DNA of 64,000 nucleotides from Rhodobacter sp. (GCA_020637595.1 JACKKE010000009.1:124001-188000), one strand, 5' to 3'. Numbered from the stretch's first letter, positions 26,246 through 37,839 are shown. Numbers and translations are program-made. The notes: generated by a model not told the origin, from the sequence alone.

Positions 26246-27484
26246 ATGACCATGAAGACATCCAAAGGCTTCCAGCCTGATGCTTGCCTGCACCGCATTG
26301 ACCGCGCCGCTTTTCGCCTCGCCGGCCCTTGCGGACTTTTCCGATGGCGTCATCCGCATCGGCGTGATGAACGACCAGTCGGGCCCCTATGCCGACAACT
26401 GCGGCGCAGGGTCAGTGACGATGGCGCGCCTTGCCATCGAGGACAGCGGCGGCTCGATCAACGGCACGCCGATCGAGAGATCGTCGTGGCCGACGACCAG
26501 AACCAACCCGACATCGGCGTGGCCACCGCCCGCCGCTGGGTCGAGAAGAAGAGGGCGTCGATGCGATCGTTGGCTGCTCGGCCTCGTCGATCGCGCTGGC
26601 GGTGCAGGACGTGATGCGCCAGAACAGCCGCCCCTATCTGGTCGCCGGCACCGCCACGACCGAGACGACCAACGGCCAGTGCTCGCCGATGACGACGAAC
26701 TGGGCCTATGACACCTACACGCTGGCCCGGGGCTCGGTGAATGCGCAGCTCGAACAGGGGGATCTGCGGTGGTATTTCATCACCGTCGACTACACCTTCG
26801 GCCATGCCCTGGCAGGCCGACGCCACCCGCTTCATCGAGGCGGCGGGCGGCGAGGTGCTGGGGTCGACCCTGCATCCGCTTGGCGCCACCGATTTCTCGT
26901 CGCAACTGCTGCAGGCCCAGGCCAGCGGCGCGCAGGTGATCGGCATCGCCAATGCCGGTGCCGACCTGGCGAACGTGATCAAGCAGGCCGAGGAATTCGG
27001 CATCACCGCCGCCGGCCAGACCATCGCGCCACTGGGCATCCTGACCAACAACGTCCACGGCATCGGTCTGGAAGCAACGCAGGGTCTGGTGTTCTCGGCG
27101 TCAGCCTACTGGGACTATGACGATGCGACCCGTGCCCTGACCGCGCGCTACAACGAGGCCTATGACGGGCGCTATCCGAACGAGGCGCAGCTGGTGACCT
27201 ATTCGGCGGTCAACCACTACCTGCAGGCGCTGGCCGCCTCGGGCACCGACGAAGGCGTGGCGGTCATGGATTCGATGCGCGCGACGCCGGTCAACGATGC
27301 GATCATGCATGACGTGTCGATCCGCGAAGACGGTGTGGTGATGCACCCGATGATCATGGTCCGCGTGAAATCGCCCGAGGAATCGACCGGCCCGTGGGAC
27401 TATTACGAGGTTCTCGGCCTGATCCCGGCCGAACAGTCCTGGCGGTCGCGGGAAGAAAGCACCTGCCCGCTGTTCAACAACTGA
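26246..27484 (+). pseudogene. Periplasmic binding protein of branched-chain-amino-acid type, frameshifted
   Basis: Joined across frames, the product has a signal peptide (SLMLACTALTAPLFASPALA). A type I binding fold of the LivJ group follows: IRIGVMNDQSGPYAD, VGCSASSIALAVQ, TVDYTFGHAL, then a long intact C-terminal part from 26813 to the stop. Shifts lie near 26267, 26473, 26553 and 26813; the first and third each need one G removed or added. Its partners (permeases, ATPases) are not adjacent. By context it would deliver the aromatic or cyclic substrate degraded by the cluster. Confidence 0.75.
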
Positions 27485-27542
27485 ACTCCTCCCAGCCTGG
27501 CGGCCGATCCTCGATCGGCCGCCTGTTTTTCCGGGCGTTTCC

Positions 27543-28458
27543 ATGATCACCCTTTCGGATGGCAAGATCGTAGCCACGCGCGTGTCGTCGACCCCCGACA
27601 TGCTGGGCGAGAGCCCGCTGTGGGACGACCGCCGGCAGCGGCTTTACTGGGTCGATGGCGTTTCCTGCCTGATCCGCTGGCATGACCTCGGATCGGGGGA
27701 GTTCAGGCAGACCGGCACGCCGTCGATGATCGGCTCGATCGGTCTGTGCGAGGACGGCCGTCTGGTGGCCGGGCTCTTTGACCAGATCGCCCTGATCGAC
27801 CCCGATACCGGCGCCGTGACCCCCGCTCTACCGTCCGGCCCGGCCGAACGAGCGGATGCGCTTCAACGACGGCAAGGTGGACCGGCAGGGACGGTTCGTC
27901 TGTGGCGGCATGGGCGTCTATGCCGAGCCGGTGGGCGAGCTGGTGCGGGTCTCGGGGGACGGCAGCGCACAGGTTCTGGCCAACGGGATCCGGATCGCCA
28001 ACGGGATCTGCTTCAGCCCCGACGGGCGCACGATGTATTTCGCCGACAGCCTGGATCGCTTCATTCGCGCCTGCAATTACGCCGGCGGCGAGGATGACGA
28101 CGAACTGGCCTGCCCGCGCGTGTTTGCCGACACCCAGCAATTCAACTCCGGTCCCGATGGCGCCACGGTCGATGCCGAGGGCTATGTCTGGGTCTGTCTG
28201 ATCAATATCGGCAAGATCGCCCGCTTTGCCCCGAGCGGCAAACTGGACAGGCTGATCGAAGCGCCGACCGACATGCCCAGTTGCGTGGCCTTCGGTGGGG
28301 CCGATCTGGCGACGCTCTATGTCACCTCGATCAAGGACAGCGGTTCGGGCCGCGCAATCTCTCGCCATCCGCACGGCGGATGCCTCTATGCGCTGGACGG
28401 GCTGGGCGTAAAGGGCCTGGCCGAGCCGCGCCTCATGTTGGAACCTGCCGATGTCTGA
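27543..28458 (+). pseudogene. SMP-30/gluconolactonase-family protein, one frameshift
   Basis: The first part (TPDMLGESPLWDDRRQRLYW, with the metal-binding Glu) and the second part from about 27845 (NERMRFNDGKVDRQGRFVCG, then NGICFSPDGRTMYFADS and metal Asp) belong to one six-bladed propeller lactonase of about 300 residues. They lie in two frames that meet near 27825. The last codons overlap the start of the acyl-CoA synthetase gene, indicating an operon. It would hydrolyse a lactone, which suits a pathway with a Baeyer-Villiger step. Confidence 0.78.
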
Positions 28459-30540
28459 CGCTCTCGACGTTCTCCTTGCCCCGCGCAGCGTGGCGCTGGT
28501 CGGGGCCTCGGAGGATGTGTCGCGCATCGGCGGCCGCCCGTTGCGGTATCTGCGCGATTCGGGTTTTGCCGGGCGCGTCCTGCCGGTGAACCCGAAACGC
28601 GAGACGGTGCAGGGCCTGCCCGCCTGGCCCTCGATCTCGGCGCTGCCGGAAACGCCCGACACGGCGATCCTTGCGGTGCCTGCCGCCGCCACGCTGGCCG
28701 CCGTCGAGGAATGCGCCGCCCGGGGCGTGCGATCCGCAATGATCTTTTCCGCCGGCTTTGCCGAAACCGGGGCCGAGGGCGCGGCCCTGCAGGCACAAAT
28801 CGTCGCTACATGCGCGCGCGGCGGGATGCGGCTGCTCGGCCCCAACTGCCTTGGGGCTTTCAATCCGGCGATCGGCTGGTATGGCACGTTCAGCGTGATC
28901 CTCGACACCGCGTTCATCCAGCCCGGCCCGGTCGGGATCGTCTCTCGCAGAGTGGCGCGTATGGGGCGCATCTGGCGCATCTGGCGCGCGCGGGGGATGG
29001 GCATCAGCCAGTGGATCACCACCGGCAACGAGGCCGACATCGACGTGGCCGAGGCGCTGAACTGGATCGTGCGCCAGCCTGAGACCCGTGTCGTCATGGC
29101 CTATACCGAAGGGTGCGCGACCGCGACCAGTTCATCGAGGCGCTGGAAACCGCCCGGTCGATGGCCAAGCCGATCGTTTTATGAAGACCGGCCGGTCGTC
29201 GAAGGTGCGGCCGCGGCGGCGGCCTCGCACACCGCGGCGCTGGCGAGGTCGGACGCGGTCTTTGACGCGGTCCTCCGCCAGTATGGAGTGCATCGCGCAG
29301 CCACCACGGCCGAACAGCTGGACGTGGCCTATGCCTGCGCGCAGGCGCGTATTCCCGAAGGCAACCGGATCGGCATCTTCACGATGTCCGGCGGTTTCCG
29401 GCATCCAGTTGGCCGACGACGCCGAGGCCTCGGGTCTCGACGTCGCGCCGATGCCCAAGGATGCGCAGGTTGAACTGCTGGCGATGCTGCCTTACGCCTC
29501 GCCGCGCAGCCCGGTTGACGCCACCGCGCAGGCGGTCAGCGACCTGAACCTGCTGCAGCACTGTGTGCGGGTGATGATGGCGCGCGGCGGCTACGACATC
29601 TTCGCCGGGATTCTGGGCACCGGGCCGGGGTCGAAAACCTATGCCGAACCCCTGCGCCAGGCATTGCTCGAGGCGCTGGCTGGCACCGAGGGGCGCATCC
29701 GTGCGCTGACGATGTCCGCCCCCGATGCGGTCGTGCGCCGCTACGAGGCCGACGGTTTTCTGGTGTTCGAGGATGGCTCGGCCCTGGCCCGCGCGCTGGG
29801 CGCGCTGGTCGGGTTCCGGCGGTCCTTTGACCGGCCGGTTTCGCGCCCGGCCCCGATGCCCCGCATGGACCTGCCCCCGGGGCCGTTGAGCGAGGCTTCG
29901 GCCAAGTCCGTGCTGCGTCAGGCGGGCATCGCCTTTGCCGACGAGATAGTGGCCCAGGATCCCGACGCTGCCACTGCGGCGGCCGAGGCGCTGGGCTATC
30001 CCGTGGTGGTCAAGATCTGCTCGCCGGACATTGCGCACAAGACCGAGCTGGGGGGCGTGGCGGTCAACCTGAAAGATGCCGAGGCGGTTCGGGTGGCCAG
30101 TGCCGGGATCCTGGCGCGAGCGGCCGAAGCCGTGCCTGGCGCCCGGATCGAGGGGGTTCTGGTCGCGCCGATGGTGCAGGGCGGGGTCGAGACCATCGTT
30201 GGCGTGACTCGCGACCCGGTGCTGGGGCCCGTGGTGATGTTCGGATTGGGCGGCATCTTTGTCGAGGTGCTCAAGGACGTGACCTTTCGCGCTGCCCCCT
30301 TCGACCTGGCCGAGGCGCACCGCATGATCCGCGAGATCCGCGGATTCCCGTTGCTGCAAGGCGTGCGCGGTGCGGCCCCGGCCGATATCGACGCGCTGGC
30401 GCAGCTGTTGTCTGACCTGTCGCGCTTTGCCGCCGCCCATCGTGACCGGGTGGTCGGGATCGACCTGAACCCGGTGCGCGTGCTGCCGGCGGCAGGGGGT
30501 CGTCGCGCTGGATGCGCTGATCGAACTGGAGGGAGCATGA
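28451..30540 (+). pseudogene. NDP-forming acyl-CoA synthetase (acetate-CoA ligase type), multiply frameshifted
   Basis: The reconstructed product of about 690 residues starts with a CoA-binding domain (PRSVALVGASEDVSRIGG). It continues through the ligase-CoA domains (LGPNCLGAFNP; SHTAALARSD, which carries the phospho-His). It ends in an ATP-grasp domain (GYPVVVKICSPDIAHKTELG, then VVMFGLGGIFVEVLKDV). Such proteins make CoA thioesters of aromatic or aliphatic acids with ATP or GDP. Frame changes occur near 28942, 28990, 29112, 29180, 29205, 29393 and 30497. The stop TGA 30538-30540 overlaps the next start as ATGA. Confidence 0.75.
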
Positions 30541-31071
30541 CCGACACCGAAATCTGAGACCGCTTTGCCATTCAGGACTGCCTCTATCGTTACTGCCGCG
30601 GGGTGGACCGCGCCGACGAGGCCGCGCTGAGATCGGCCTATTGGCCTGACGCAACCGACCGGCACGGCCCCTATCAGGGGTCGGCCGAGGGTTCATCGAC
30701 TGGGCCCGGCAGGTCTGGGCCACTGGCCGCGCAATGTCCACGTCATCAGCAACATCCTGATCGAGTTCCAGCGCCACCACCGCCGCCGTCGAAAGCTATT
30801 TCACCGCCCATCAGCGGCGGCGCGCGGCGCCGATGGCGTGGTGCGGCAGGTCATGCTGATTGCCGCTACTGCGACCTGTTCGAGAAACGGGGCGCGCGTG
30901 GCGCATCGCCGCCCGCACCGTGGTCTACGACTGGGCCGAGGATCAGCCGGTGCCGCAAGCGACCGAGGCCGAGCGGTTCGGCCCGCGCCAGCCGATCGGT
31001 GGCGCCTGTCCGAACGATCCGGTCTATGCCATCGGCCGCCCCCGAACCCGACGAGAAGGAACGCGTTTTGA
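30537..31071 (+). pseudogene. SnoaL/NTF2-like protein with premature stop and frameshifts
   Basis: From ATG 30537 the product reads MTDTEI, then a TGA at 30555-30557, then [20 protein letters not shown], a typical start of the SnoaL-like NTF2 fold (catalytic-type Tyr/Asp). A CGA-to-TGA change would explain the stop. Further parts ([11 protein letters not shown], then [16 protein letters not shown]) lie in other frames. It ends in a TGATG overlap with the next gene. Members act as small hydratases, isomerases or dioxygenase-like subunits; the role here is unknown. Confidence 0.65.
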
Positions 31072-31577
31072 TGCCGATACGGCCTGATGTGGTTTCGGTC
31101 GACGAATACAAGAATGCGATGCGCCATGTCGTCTCGCCGGTTGCTGTGGTGACCTATCGTCACGAGGCCGGCTGGGGCGGCATGACGGTCACGGCGATCT
31201 GTTCGGCCACGACCGAGCCGCCGACCCTGTTGTCGTCTGCCTGCGCGTAACGACAAGCCCGCCGCCAACGGATCCGCGAGGCCGGCAGCTTTGCAGTCAA
31301 CCTATCTGACCGACGAGCAGGCCGAAATCGCCCGTTGCTTTTCTTCGCCGCCGCTGCAGAGGGGCGCGATGCCTTTGCCGCCGATCACTGGTCCGAGGGG
31401 CAGTGCGGTGCGCCGGTTCTGGCGGGGCAGTCAGCAGTTTCGAATGCTCGGTTGCGGGCGCCATCGACCAGGGCTGCCACACCGTGTTTCTGGGCCAGGT
31501 GCAGAGCCTGCGGATGGGGCCGGGGGCGAGCCTGCTGTATCGGGGACGGATTCTTCCGTCGCCTGAACGGGGAATGA
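31071..31577 (+). pseudogene. Flavin reductase-like (FMN-binding split barrel) protein, frameshifted
   Basis: The first 45 residues ([14 protein letters not shown], then [17 protein letters not shown]) match the N-terminus of short-chain flavin reductases. Later segments (FECSVAGAIDQGCHTVFLG, then LLYRDGFFRRLNGE) complete the roughly 165-residue fold in other frames. Shifts fall near 31230-31330, 31345, 31430 and 31550. It would supply reduced flavin to a two-component monooxygenase, none of which is visible nearby. Confidence 0.68.
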
Positions 31578-31581
31578 CGCG

Positions 31582-33135
31582 ATGCGCACTGTTCTGATTA
31601 CCGGCGCGGCCGGGGGCGATCGGCCGGGCTTTGCTGGCCGAGTTCGCAGAGCCCGGAAACCCGCCTTTGTCGCGCCGATCTGCCTGGATCGGCGTGGCTG
31701 CGGCGGTGGCGGCCCACGGCGCGGATCACCTCGCGTTCGAGTGTGACCTGTCGGACGAAGCGCAGATCATCGCGCTGGGCGCAGATCGACCGGCACACCG
31801 ACCGCATCGACGTGCTGGTGAATAACGCCGCCATCGGTCCGACGATGGCGCCGACCGTGGACACCGACATCGCGCATTTCCGCCTGACCCTGCGCACCAA
31901 CGTCGACGGCCTTTGTCGCGGCTCGCGAGGGCCGCGGCGCGGTGCAGCCGGGCGGGGCCATCGTGATGACGGCGTCGCTGGCCGGGGTGCTCGGCAATCC
32001 CCGGCGCAATGCCTATGCTGCGTCCAAGGCGGCGCTGATTTCGCTGACCCGGTCGCTCGGCTGTGAATGGGCGGCGCGCGGGATCCGCGTCAACGCCATC
32101 GCCCCGGCTATGTGCGCACCCGATGAATCGCCGCACTCGAGGCCGAGGGCAAGGGCCGACCTCGCGGCGGTGCGGCGGCGGATCCCGATGGGGCGGCTGG
32201 CCCGGGCGGACGAAATGGCGTCGGCCATCCGTTTCCTGGCCTCGGACAAGGCGCGGTATGTGACCGGGGCGATCCTGGGCGTGGACGGTGGCTGGCTGTC
32301 GTTCAACCAGCCGGGCGAGGCGCATCCCGCGGTCGACGGTGTGCCCGCGGACGAGCTGGTCCGCCCCGCAGCGGACGCGACACCGCGTGTGATCGCGATC
32401 ACCGGCGCGGCCGGCGGCATCGGTGCCGAGATTGCCGAACGCTTTGCCAGTCAGGGCGACCGCGTCGCCCTGATCGACCGGGATCCGTCTGTGGTCGCCC
32501 GGGCCGCGGCGCTGGGCGGCAAGGGCTGGACCTGTGACGTCAGCGACGAGGCGGCGGTTTCGGTGACCTTCGCCGCGATCCGCGAGGCCTTGGGTCCGGT
32601 GGATGTGCTGGTGAACAACGCAGCCATCGCGGACACGTTCAAACCCGCCGCCGAACAGACCAGCGCCGACCTCGACCGCGTGATGGAGGTCAATCTGACC
32701 GGGCCGTTCCTCTGCGCCCGGGCGGCGATTCCCCAGATGCGGCCGGGCCGCGGGGTGATCGTCAATCTGGGGTCCATTGCCGGGCTGGCGCCAATGGCGC
32801 CCCGCCACGCCTATGGCGCATCAAAAGCCGGGGTCGACATCCTGACGCGCTGTCTGGCGGCGGAACTGGGGCCGCAGGGTCTGCGCACCGCGACCGTCGC
32901 GCCGGGCTACATCCGCACGCCCGGGGTCGCGGCGCTCGAAGAGGGCGGGCATATCGACGCCAGGACGATCCGCGCCCGTATCCCGATGGGTGATCTGGGC
33001 CGCCCGCGCGACATCGCCGAGGCGATTGTCTTCCTCGCCTCGCCGGCCGCCAGCTATGTCAACGGAACGCTGCTCAGCGTTGACGGCGGCTGGCATGCCT
33101 TTGGCAGCGCGGGTGTGGCGTCGCAGCAGGACTAG
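31582..33135 (+). pseudogene. Tandem double short-chain dehydrogenase (two SDR domains in one chain), N-terminal domain frameshifted
   Basis: The reading frame from 31942 to 33135 is continuous. It runs from the catalytic half of one SDR (AYAASKAALISLTRSLG, then GAILGVDGGWLSF) through a linker of about 30 residues into a second complete SDR (AITGAAGGIGAEIAERF, LVNNAAIAD, AYGASKAG, LLSVDGGWHAFG). The start MRTVLITGAAG at 31582 and the first half of domain 1 lie in shifted frames (near 31615, 31650, 31780, 31920), and another shift is near 32110. A single polypeptide of about 515 residues with two Rossmann domains is thus intended. Domain 2 appears intact. Confidence 0.72.
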
Positions 33136-33391
33136 CGCGCGGGCGATCCGTCCGGAGCGGTCCGGGCCGATTCGGTGCGCCCGGCACCCCGCCGGGGCGA
33201 ACCTGCCCGGATGCGCCGTTCCCGGCCACCGGAAGTCAGAGAAACGCTGTGCCGGATCGGGGCCGGGTTTCGGGTCTGTTGTCCTGTGGATGCGATGGGG
33301 AGGGACAAAATTCCTTGTTTCTCTGGACGAATTGTCTGTATTGGGAAAATATTCCACATTCTGACGCAAGTCAGAGCAGTGGAACCCGCCC
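33136..33391 (+). promoter_or_regulatory. Promoter region of the sulfite-assimilation operon
   Basis: This gap holds no gene. Its last 90 bases are AT-richer than their surroundings and contain the near-palindrome GGAA-AATA-TTCC (33344-33355) and TTGTCT at 33332-33337, a possible -35 box. The GGAA/TTCC arms could be a site for a sulfur-status regulator, but I cannot name one. Confidence 0.4.
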
Positions 33392-34785
33392 ATGCATCAT
33401 CTTCCGATCTATGTGGACCTTTCCGGTCGCCCGGTCGTCATTGCCGGGAACGGGGCGTTCGCCTTGGCAAAGCTGCGGATGCTGGCGCGGACCCCGGCGC
33501 GGATCGCGCTCTTTGCAACGGCCCCCTCGGACGATCTGGTGCAGGGGGCCGCACAGGCCGGGGTGGTGATCACCCGCCGTCCGGTGCAGGCCGATGACCT
33601 GCGTGGTGCGGTGCTGGTTTACGCCGCGCATGGCGATCACGCGCAGGATGACCGGTTGCGCGTGCTCGCCCGTGCGGCGGCGGTGCCGGTCAATGTGGTC
33701 GACAACCTCGAGGCCAGCGATTTCATCACCCCGGCGATCGTCGACCGCGGGCCGGTGACGGTGGCGATCGGCACCGAGGGCGCGGCGCCGGTGCTGGCGC
33801 GCGCGATCAAGGCCGATCTGGAGGAGCGCCTGCCGCAGGGCCTGGGCGCGCTCGCCCGGGCGGGCAAGCTGTTTCGCCCCGTGGCCGAGGCGCTGCCACA
33901 GGGCCACCGTCGCCGTGACTTCTGGGCGGACTACTATTTCCGCACCGGCCCTGAGGTGCTGGCCGAGGAAGCGGGCGAGGAGTTGCTGGATCACGCCCTT
34001 CATGCCCTGCTGGAGCAGCACCTGAACGCGGGCGAGGAACCGGGCCGCGTCGATCTGGTCGGCGCCGGTCCCGGCGACCCCGAGCTGATGACGCTCAAGG
34101 CGCGCCGCCTGCTGGACAGGGCCGATGTGGTGATCCATGACCGGCTGGTGCCGCAGGCGATCTTGGATCTCGCCCGGCGCGAGGCGCTGTTCGTGCCGGT
34201 GGGCAAGGGAGGGCTTCGGCCCCTCGACCCCGCAGGACGACATCCACACGGCGATGATCACCCATGCGCAGGCGGGTGCCCGCGTGTGCGACTGAAAGGG
34301 GCGCGATGCCAGCGTCTTTGCTCGCCTCGATGAGGAAACCGAGGCGCTGAGCGCGGCTGGCATCGACTGGTCGGTGACCCCGGCATCACCGCCGCCAGCG
34401 CCGCCGCCGCCGCCATCGGCCGCAGCCTGACCCGGCGCGGGCGCAATGCGGACCTGCGTCTGATCACCGCGCATGACATGCAGGGGCTATGCCGAACAGG
34501 ACTGGCACGCGCTGGCCCGCCCGGAGCGCCGTCGCGGCGATCTATATGGGCAGAAGGCGGCGCGGTTCCTGCAAGGGCGGCTCATGATGCATGGCGCTGC
34601 CCCGGCGACCCCGGTCACGCTGGTGGAAAACGCCGCGCGCCCCTGATCAGCGCGTTCTGGCCTCGCGGCTGGATCGGCTGGCGGGGACGCGGCGCAGCTT
34701 ACCGGCCCGGCCATCCTGCTTTTACGGCCTCAGCCCCGCGCGGGCGGTGGGGCAACTTCCGCAACTCATCGAGGATCTGGCCTGA
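33392..34785 (+). pseudogene. cysG: Siroheme synthase (CysG-type), C-terminal half frameshifted
   Basis: Residues ~1-205 are intact: an NAD-binding precorrin-2 dehydrogenase domain (LPIYVDLSGRPVVIAGNG) followed by the chelatase/dimerisation part. The uroporphyrinogen-III methyltransferase domain starts at VDLVGAGPGDPELMTLKA (~residue 222). After VGKGG near 34205 its motifs continue in other frames (VRLKGGDASVFAR, then VTPGITAASAAAAAIG, ending SPARAVGQLPQLIEDLA with a TGA at 34783-34785). At least four shifts are needed. It makes siroheme for the sulfite reductase encoded downstream. Since both should be needed for growth on sulfate, sequence error is a real possibility. Confidence 0.85.
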
Positions 34786-35090
34786 TGACCCGTGACCCCA
34801 TCGTGCAAGTCGTCACCGCCAACGCCCTGATCGAGGGCGACGTGGTCTATCTGACCGCCACCGGCGACTGGACCCGGCATCTGACGCAGGCGGCATCCTA
34901 TGCCGACAAGGAGCAGGCCGAGGCCGCGCTGTCCACCGCCGCCGCCCGGCGCGGGCATGAGGTGGTGGGGCTGTTACCTCGCCGATGTCCGCCAGACCCC
35001 TGCACGGTCTGGAACCCGCCCATTTCCGCGAGGATTTCGCCGCCGCGGCCCCTCGAACTACGCTCATGTGGCAAGCAGGCCGCGGCCTGA
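34785..35090 (+). pseudogene. DUF2849 protein, frameshifted
   Basis: The ATG overlaps the cysG stop (TGATG). The first 60 residues (VQVVTANALIEGDVVYLT, then GDWTRHLTQAASYADKEQAE) match DUF2849 proteins that regularly sit between cysG and the sulfite reductase gene in alphaproteobacteria. The middle (YLADVRQT, then LEPAHFREDF) lies in other frames and the last residues GKQAAA return to the first frame. Net length, about 101 residues, is as expected. Function unknown; probably an accessory of sulfite reduction. Confidence 0.72.
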
Positions 35091-35100
35091 GGATCCCATC

Positions 35101-36740
35101 ATGTATGTCTATGACGACTTCGGACTGCGCCTTCATCGCGGAACGCAACCGGCAATTCCGCGATCAGGTCGCGCGGCGCATCGACGGCTCGCTGACCGAG
35201 GATGAGTTCAAGCCGCTGCGGCTGATGAACGGCCTCGATCTGCAACTCCACGCCTATATGCTGCGCGTGGCGGTGCCCTATGGCACGCTGAACCCCGGGC
35301 AATTGCGCGCGCTGGCGGCCATCGCCGACCGCTGGGACAAGGGCTATGGCCATGTCACCACGCGCCAGAACATGCAGTTCAACTGGCCGCGCCTGACCGA
35401 TGTGCCGGATATGCTGGACGCCCTGGCCGAGGTCGGCCTGCACGCGATCCAGACCTCGGGCAACACGATCCGCAACGTCACCTCGGACCCGTTCGCGGGC
35501 GCGGCGGCGGATGAGATCGAGGACCCGCGCCCTTACGCCGAACTGATCCGGCAATGGTCCACCGATCACCCTGAGTTCCAGTTCCTGCCGCGCAAGTTCA
35601 AGGTCGCCGTGACCGGCTCGCCCCGCGACCGCACGGTGGTCAAGGCGCATGACATCGGCCTGCGCATGGTCGCGCCCGGCACGTTCGAGGTGATCGTGGG
35701 CGGCGGGCTGGGCCGCACGCCGATGATCGGCAAGGTCCTGCACCCCGGTCTGCCCGCCGCCGATCTGCTGCCCTATCTCGAGGCCGTGGTGGGCACCTAT
35801 AACCTGCTGGGCCGGCGCGATAACAAATACAAGGCACGGATCAAGATCACCGTGCATGAGAACGGGCTGGACACCGTGCGCGCGCTGGTCGAGGCCCGCT
35901 TTGCCGAGATCGCGCCGCAGTTCGATCAGGCCGCGACCCCCTGGCACAGCTGACCCGGTTGAAGCGCATGTTCGCGGCGCCCGCGCCGGGCGCGGCGGCG
36001 GATCTGCCCTATCAGGCGGCCTATCGCGCCGATCCCGTGTTCCGCGCCTGGGCCGATACCAACCTGCACCCCCATCGCGACCCGGGCCACGCCATCGTCA
36101 CCATCAGCCTCAAGGCGCATGGGCGACGCCTGGCGACGTGACCTCGGACCAGATGCGTCTGGATCGCCGATCTGGCGGAACGCTTCGGGCAGGGCGACAT
36201 CCGCTTCTCGCACGAACAGAACATCATCCTGCCGCATGTCGCCTGCGCCGATCTGCCGCTTTTGCACAAGGCGCTGAAAGGGCAGGGGCTGGGCACCGCG
36301 AATGTGGGGTTGGTCAGCGACATCATCGCCTGCCCGGGCATGGATTATTGCGCTGGCCACCGCGCGCTCGATCCCGGTGGCGCAAGAGATCGCCGAACGG
36401 GTCGAGGCGCTGAAGATCGAGCGACATCGGCCCCCTGAAGATCAAGATCTCGGGGTGCATCAACGCCTGCGGGCACCACCATGTGGGGCATATCGGCATT
36501 CTGGGGCTGGATCGCGCCGGGGTCGAGAATTACCAGATCACGCTGGGTGGCGACGGGTCCGAGGACGCGACGCTGGGCGAGCGCACCGGCCCCGGCTTTG
36601 CCGATGACCAGATCGTGCCGGCGATCGAGCGGATCCTGCACGCCTATCTCGCGCTGCGGGCGGGGCGTGAGGAAACCTTCCTGCAAACCTATCGCCGCCT
36701 CGGGCTGGCGCCCTTCAAGGAGGCGCTCTATGCCGCGTGA
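35101..36740 (+). pseudogene. cysI: Nitrite/sulfite reductase, siroheme/4Fe-4S type, frameshifted
   Basis: The frames together give a protein of about 550 residues with the two ferrodoxin-like half domains (HVTTRQNMQFNWP near 35360; IRFSHEQNIILPHV near 36200). The siroheme/iron-sulfur Cys ligands are present as CPGMDYC and CINACGHHH. It reduces sulfite to sulfide with six electrons, probably from ferredoxin. Shifts occur near 35121 (extra G), 35940 (a C missing), 36122, 36153, 36345 and 36425. The start MYVYDDF at 35101 and stop 36738-36740 are clear. Its 3' end overlaps cysH. Confidence 0.85.
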
Positions 36741-37440
36741 TCTCAGCCGGTTGAACGCCACCTATGCGGGCGACGCCGAAGGGGCGCTGCGCTTTGCGCT
36801 GTCGGGCGCGCTGGGCCGGGTCGCGATGGTGTCGAGCTTTGGCGCGGATTCGGCGGTGCTGTTGCACATGGTCGCCGGGATCGACCGCGCCACGCCGGTG
36901 GTGTTCATCGACACGTTGATGCTGTTCCCCGAGACGCTGGCCTATCAGCGCGACCTGGCCGGGCATCTGGGCCTGACGGACCTTCGGGTGATCTCGCCCG
37001 AGCGCGACGAAATGTTCGCCGAGGATCCCGATGGCGTGCTTCACCGGGCCGACACCGACCAGTGCTGTGCCCTGCGCAAGATCCGGCCGCTGGAGCGTGC
37101 TCTGGCGGGCTTCGACGGCTGGGTGACCGGGCGCAAACGGTTCCAGGGCGGTGACCGCACGGCGCTGGATCTGTTCGAGCATGACGAGGCGACCGGGCAT
37201 CTGAAACTGAACCCGTTGGCAGGCTGGGACGCGCAGCAGATCGCGGGCTATCTGGATCGCCATGCGCTGCCCCGGCATCCGCTGGTGGCGCGGGGCTTTC
37301 CGTCCATCGGCTGCGCACCCTGCACCGGGCCGGTGGCCCCGGGCGAAGATCAACGCGCCGGGCGCTGGCGCGGCCAGGACAAGACCGAGTGCGGCATCCA
37401 TATCGTGGATGGCCGCGTGATCCGCCGCCGCGCGGGCTGA
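36730..37440 (+). CDS. cysH: Assimilatory adenylylsulfate (APS/PAPS) reductase
   Basis: The 236-residue enzyme has the nucleotide loop SSFGADSAVLLHM (~residues 34-46), VTGRKRFQGG, a paired Cys in DQCCALRK and a second pair in IGCAPCTGP, and the C-terminal ECGIH nucleophile. The CC/CxxC set marks the 4Fe-4S APS-reducing subgroup rather than the PAPS-only enzyme. It makes sulfite for the reductase encoded upstream, with which it overlaps by 11 bases. Intact: this is where the frameshift-rich zone ends. Confidence 0.92.
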   Translation: MPRDLSRLNATYAGDAEGALRFALSGALGRVAMVSSFGADSAVLLHMVAGIDRATPVVFIDTLMLFPETLAYQRDLAGHLGLTDLRVISPERDEMFAEDPDGVLHRADTDQCCALRKIRPLERALAGFDGWVTGRKRFQGGDRTALDLFEHDEATGHLKLNPLAGWDAQQIAGYLDRHALPRHPLVARGFPSIGCAPCTGPVAPGEDQRAGRWRGQDKTECGIHIVDGRVIRRRAG

Positions 37441-37461
37441 GACCGCGAGCAGGAGAGACCC

Positions 37462-37839
37462 ATGAGCATCATCGTCACCGACGCGGGCTTTGGCCCCGAC
37501 ACCCATCAGGGCGACTGGTTCGACCTGGCCTCGGACGTGGATCCGACCGCGTTTGAGGGGCAACTCACCGGGGTCAGCGCGATCCGTGTGGCCTTTCCCG
37601 GCTTTGCCGACGGGCGGGGCTTTACCCTGGCCGCGCGGCTCAGGCGCGCGGGATTCACCGGCCGACTGCGCGCCGCCGGGCATGTGATCGCGGATCAATA
37701 CGCGATGGCGCGGCGCTCGGGCTTTGACGAGGTCGAGATCGACGAATCCCTTGCCGCCCGCCAGCCCGAAGCGCAGTGGCGCGCCCGTGCCGACTGGCAG
37801 GGCCATGACTATCGCGCCCGCCTGAGGAGGCCCGCATGA
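37462..37839 (+). CDS. DUF934 sulfur-assimilation accessory protein
   Basis: The 125-residue product matches DUF934, a small protein regularly encoded beside cysH and the sulfite reductase gene in proteobacteria. Its centre holds AFPGFADGRGFTLAARLRRA and GHVIADQYAMARRSGFDEVE, the typical family core. GGAGAG precedes ATG 37462. The stop overlaps the start of the ferredoxin reductase by 4 bases (ATGA). A role in electron delivery or assembly of sulfite reductase is presumed. Confidence 0.88.
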   Translation: MSIIVTDAGFGPDTHQGDWFDLASDVDPTAFEGQLTGVSAIRVAFPGFADGRGFTLAARLRRAGFTGRLRAAGHVIADQYAMARRSGFDEVEIDESLAARQPEAQWRARADWQGHDYRARLRRPA

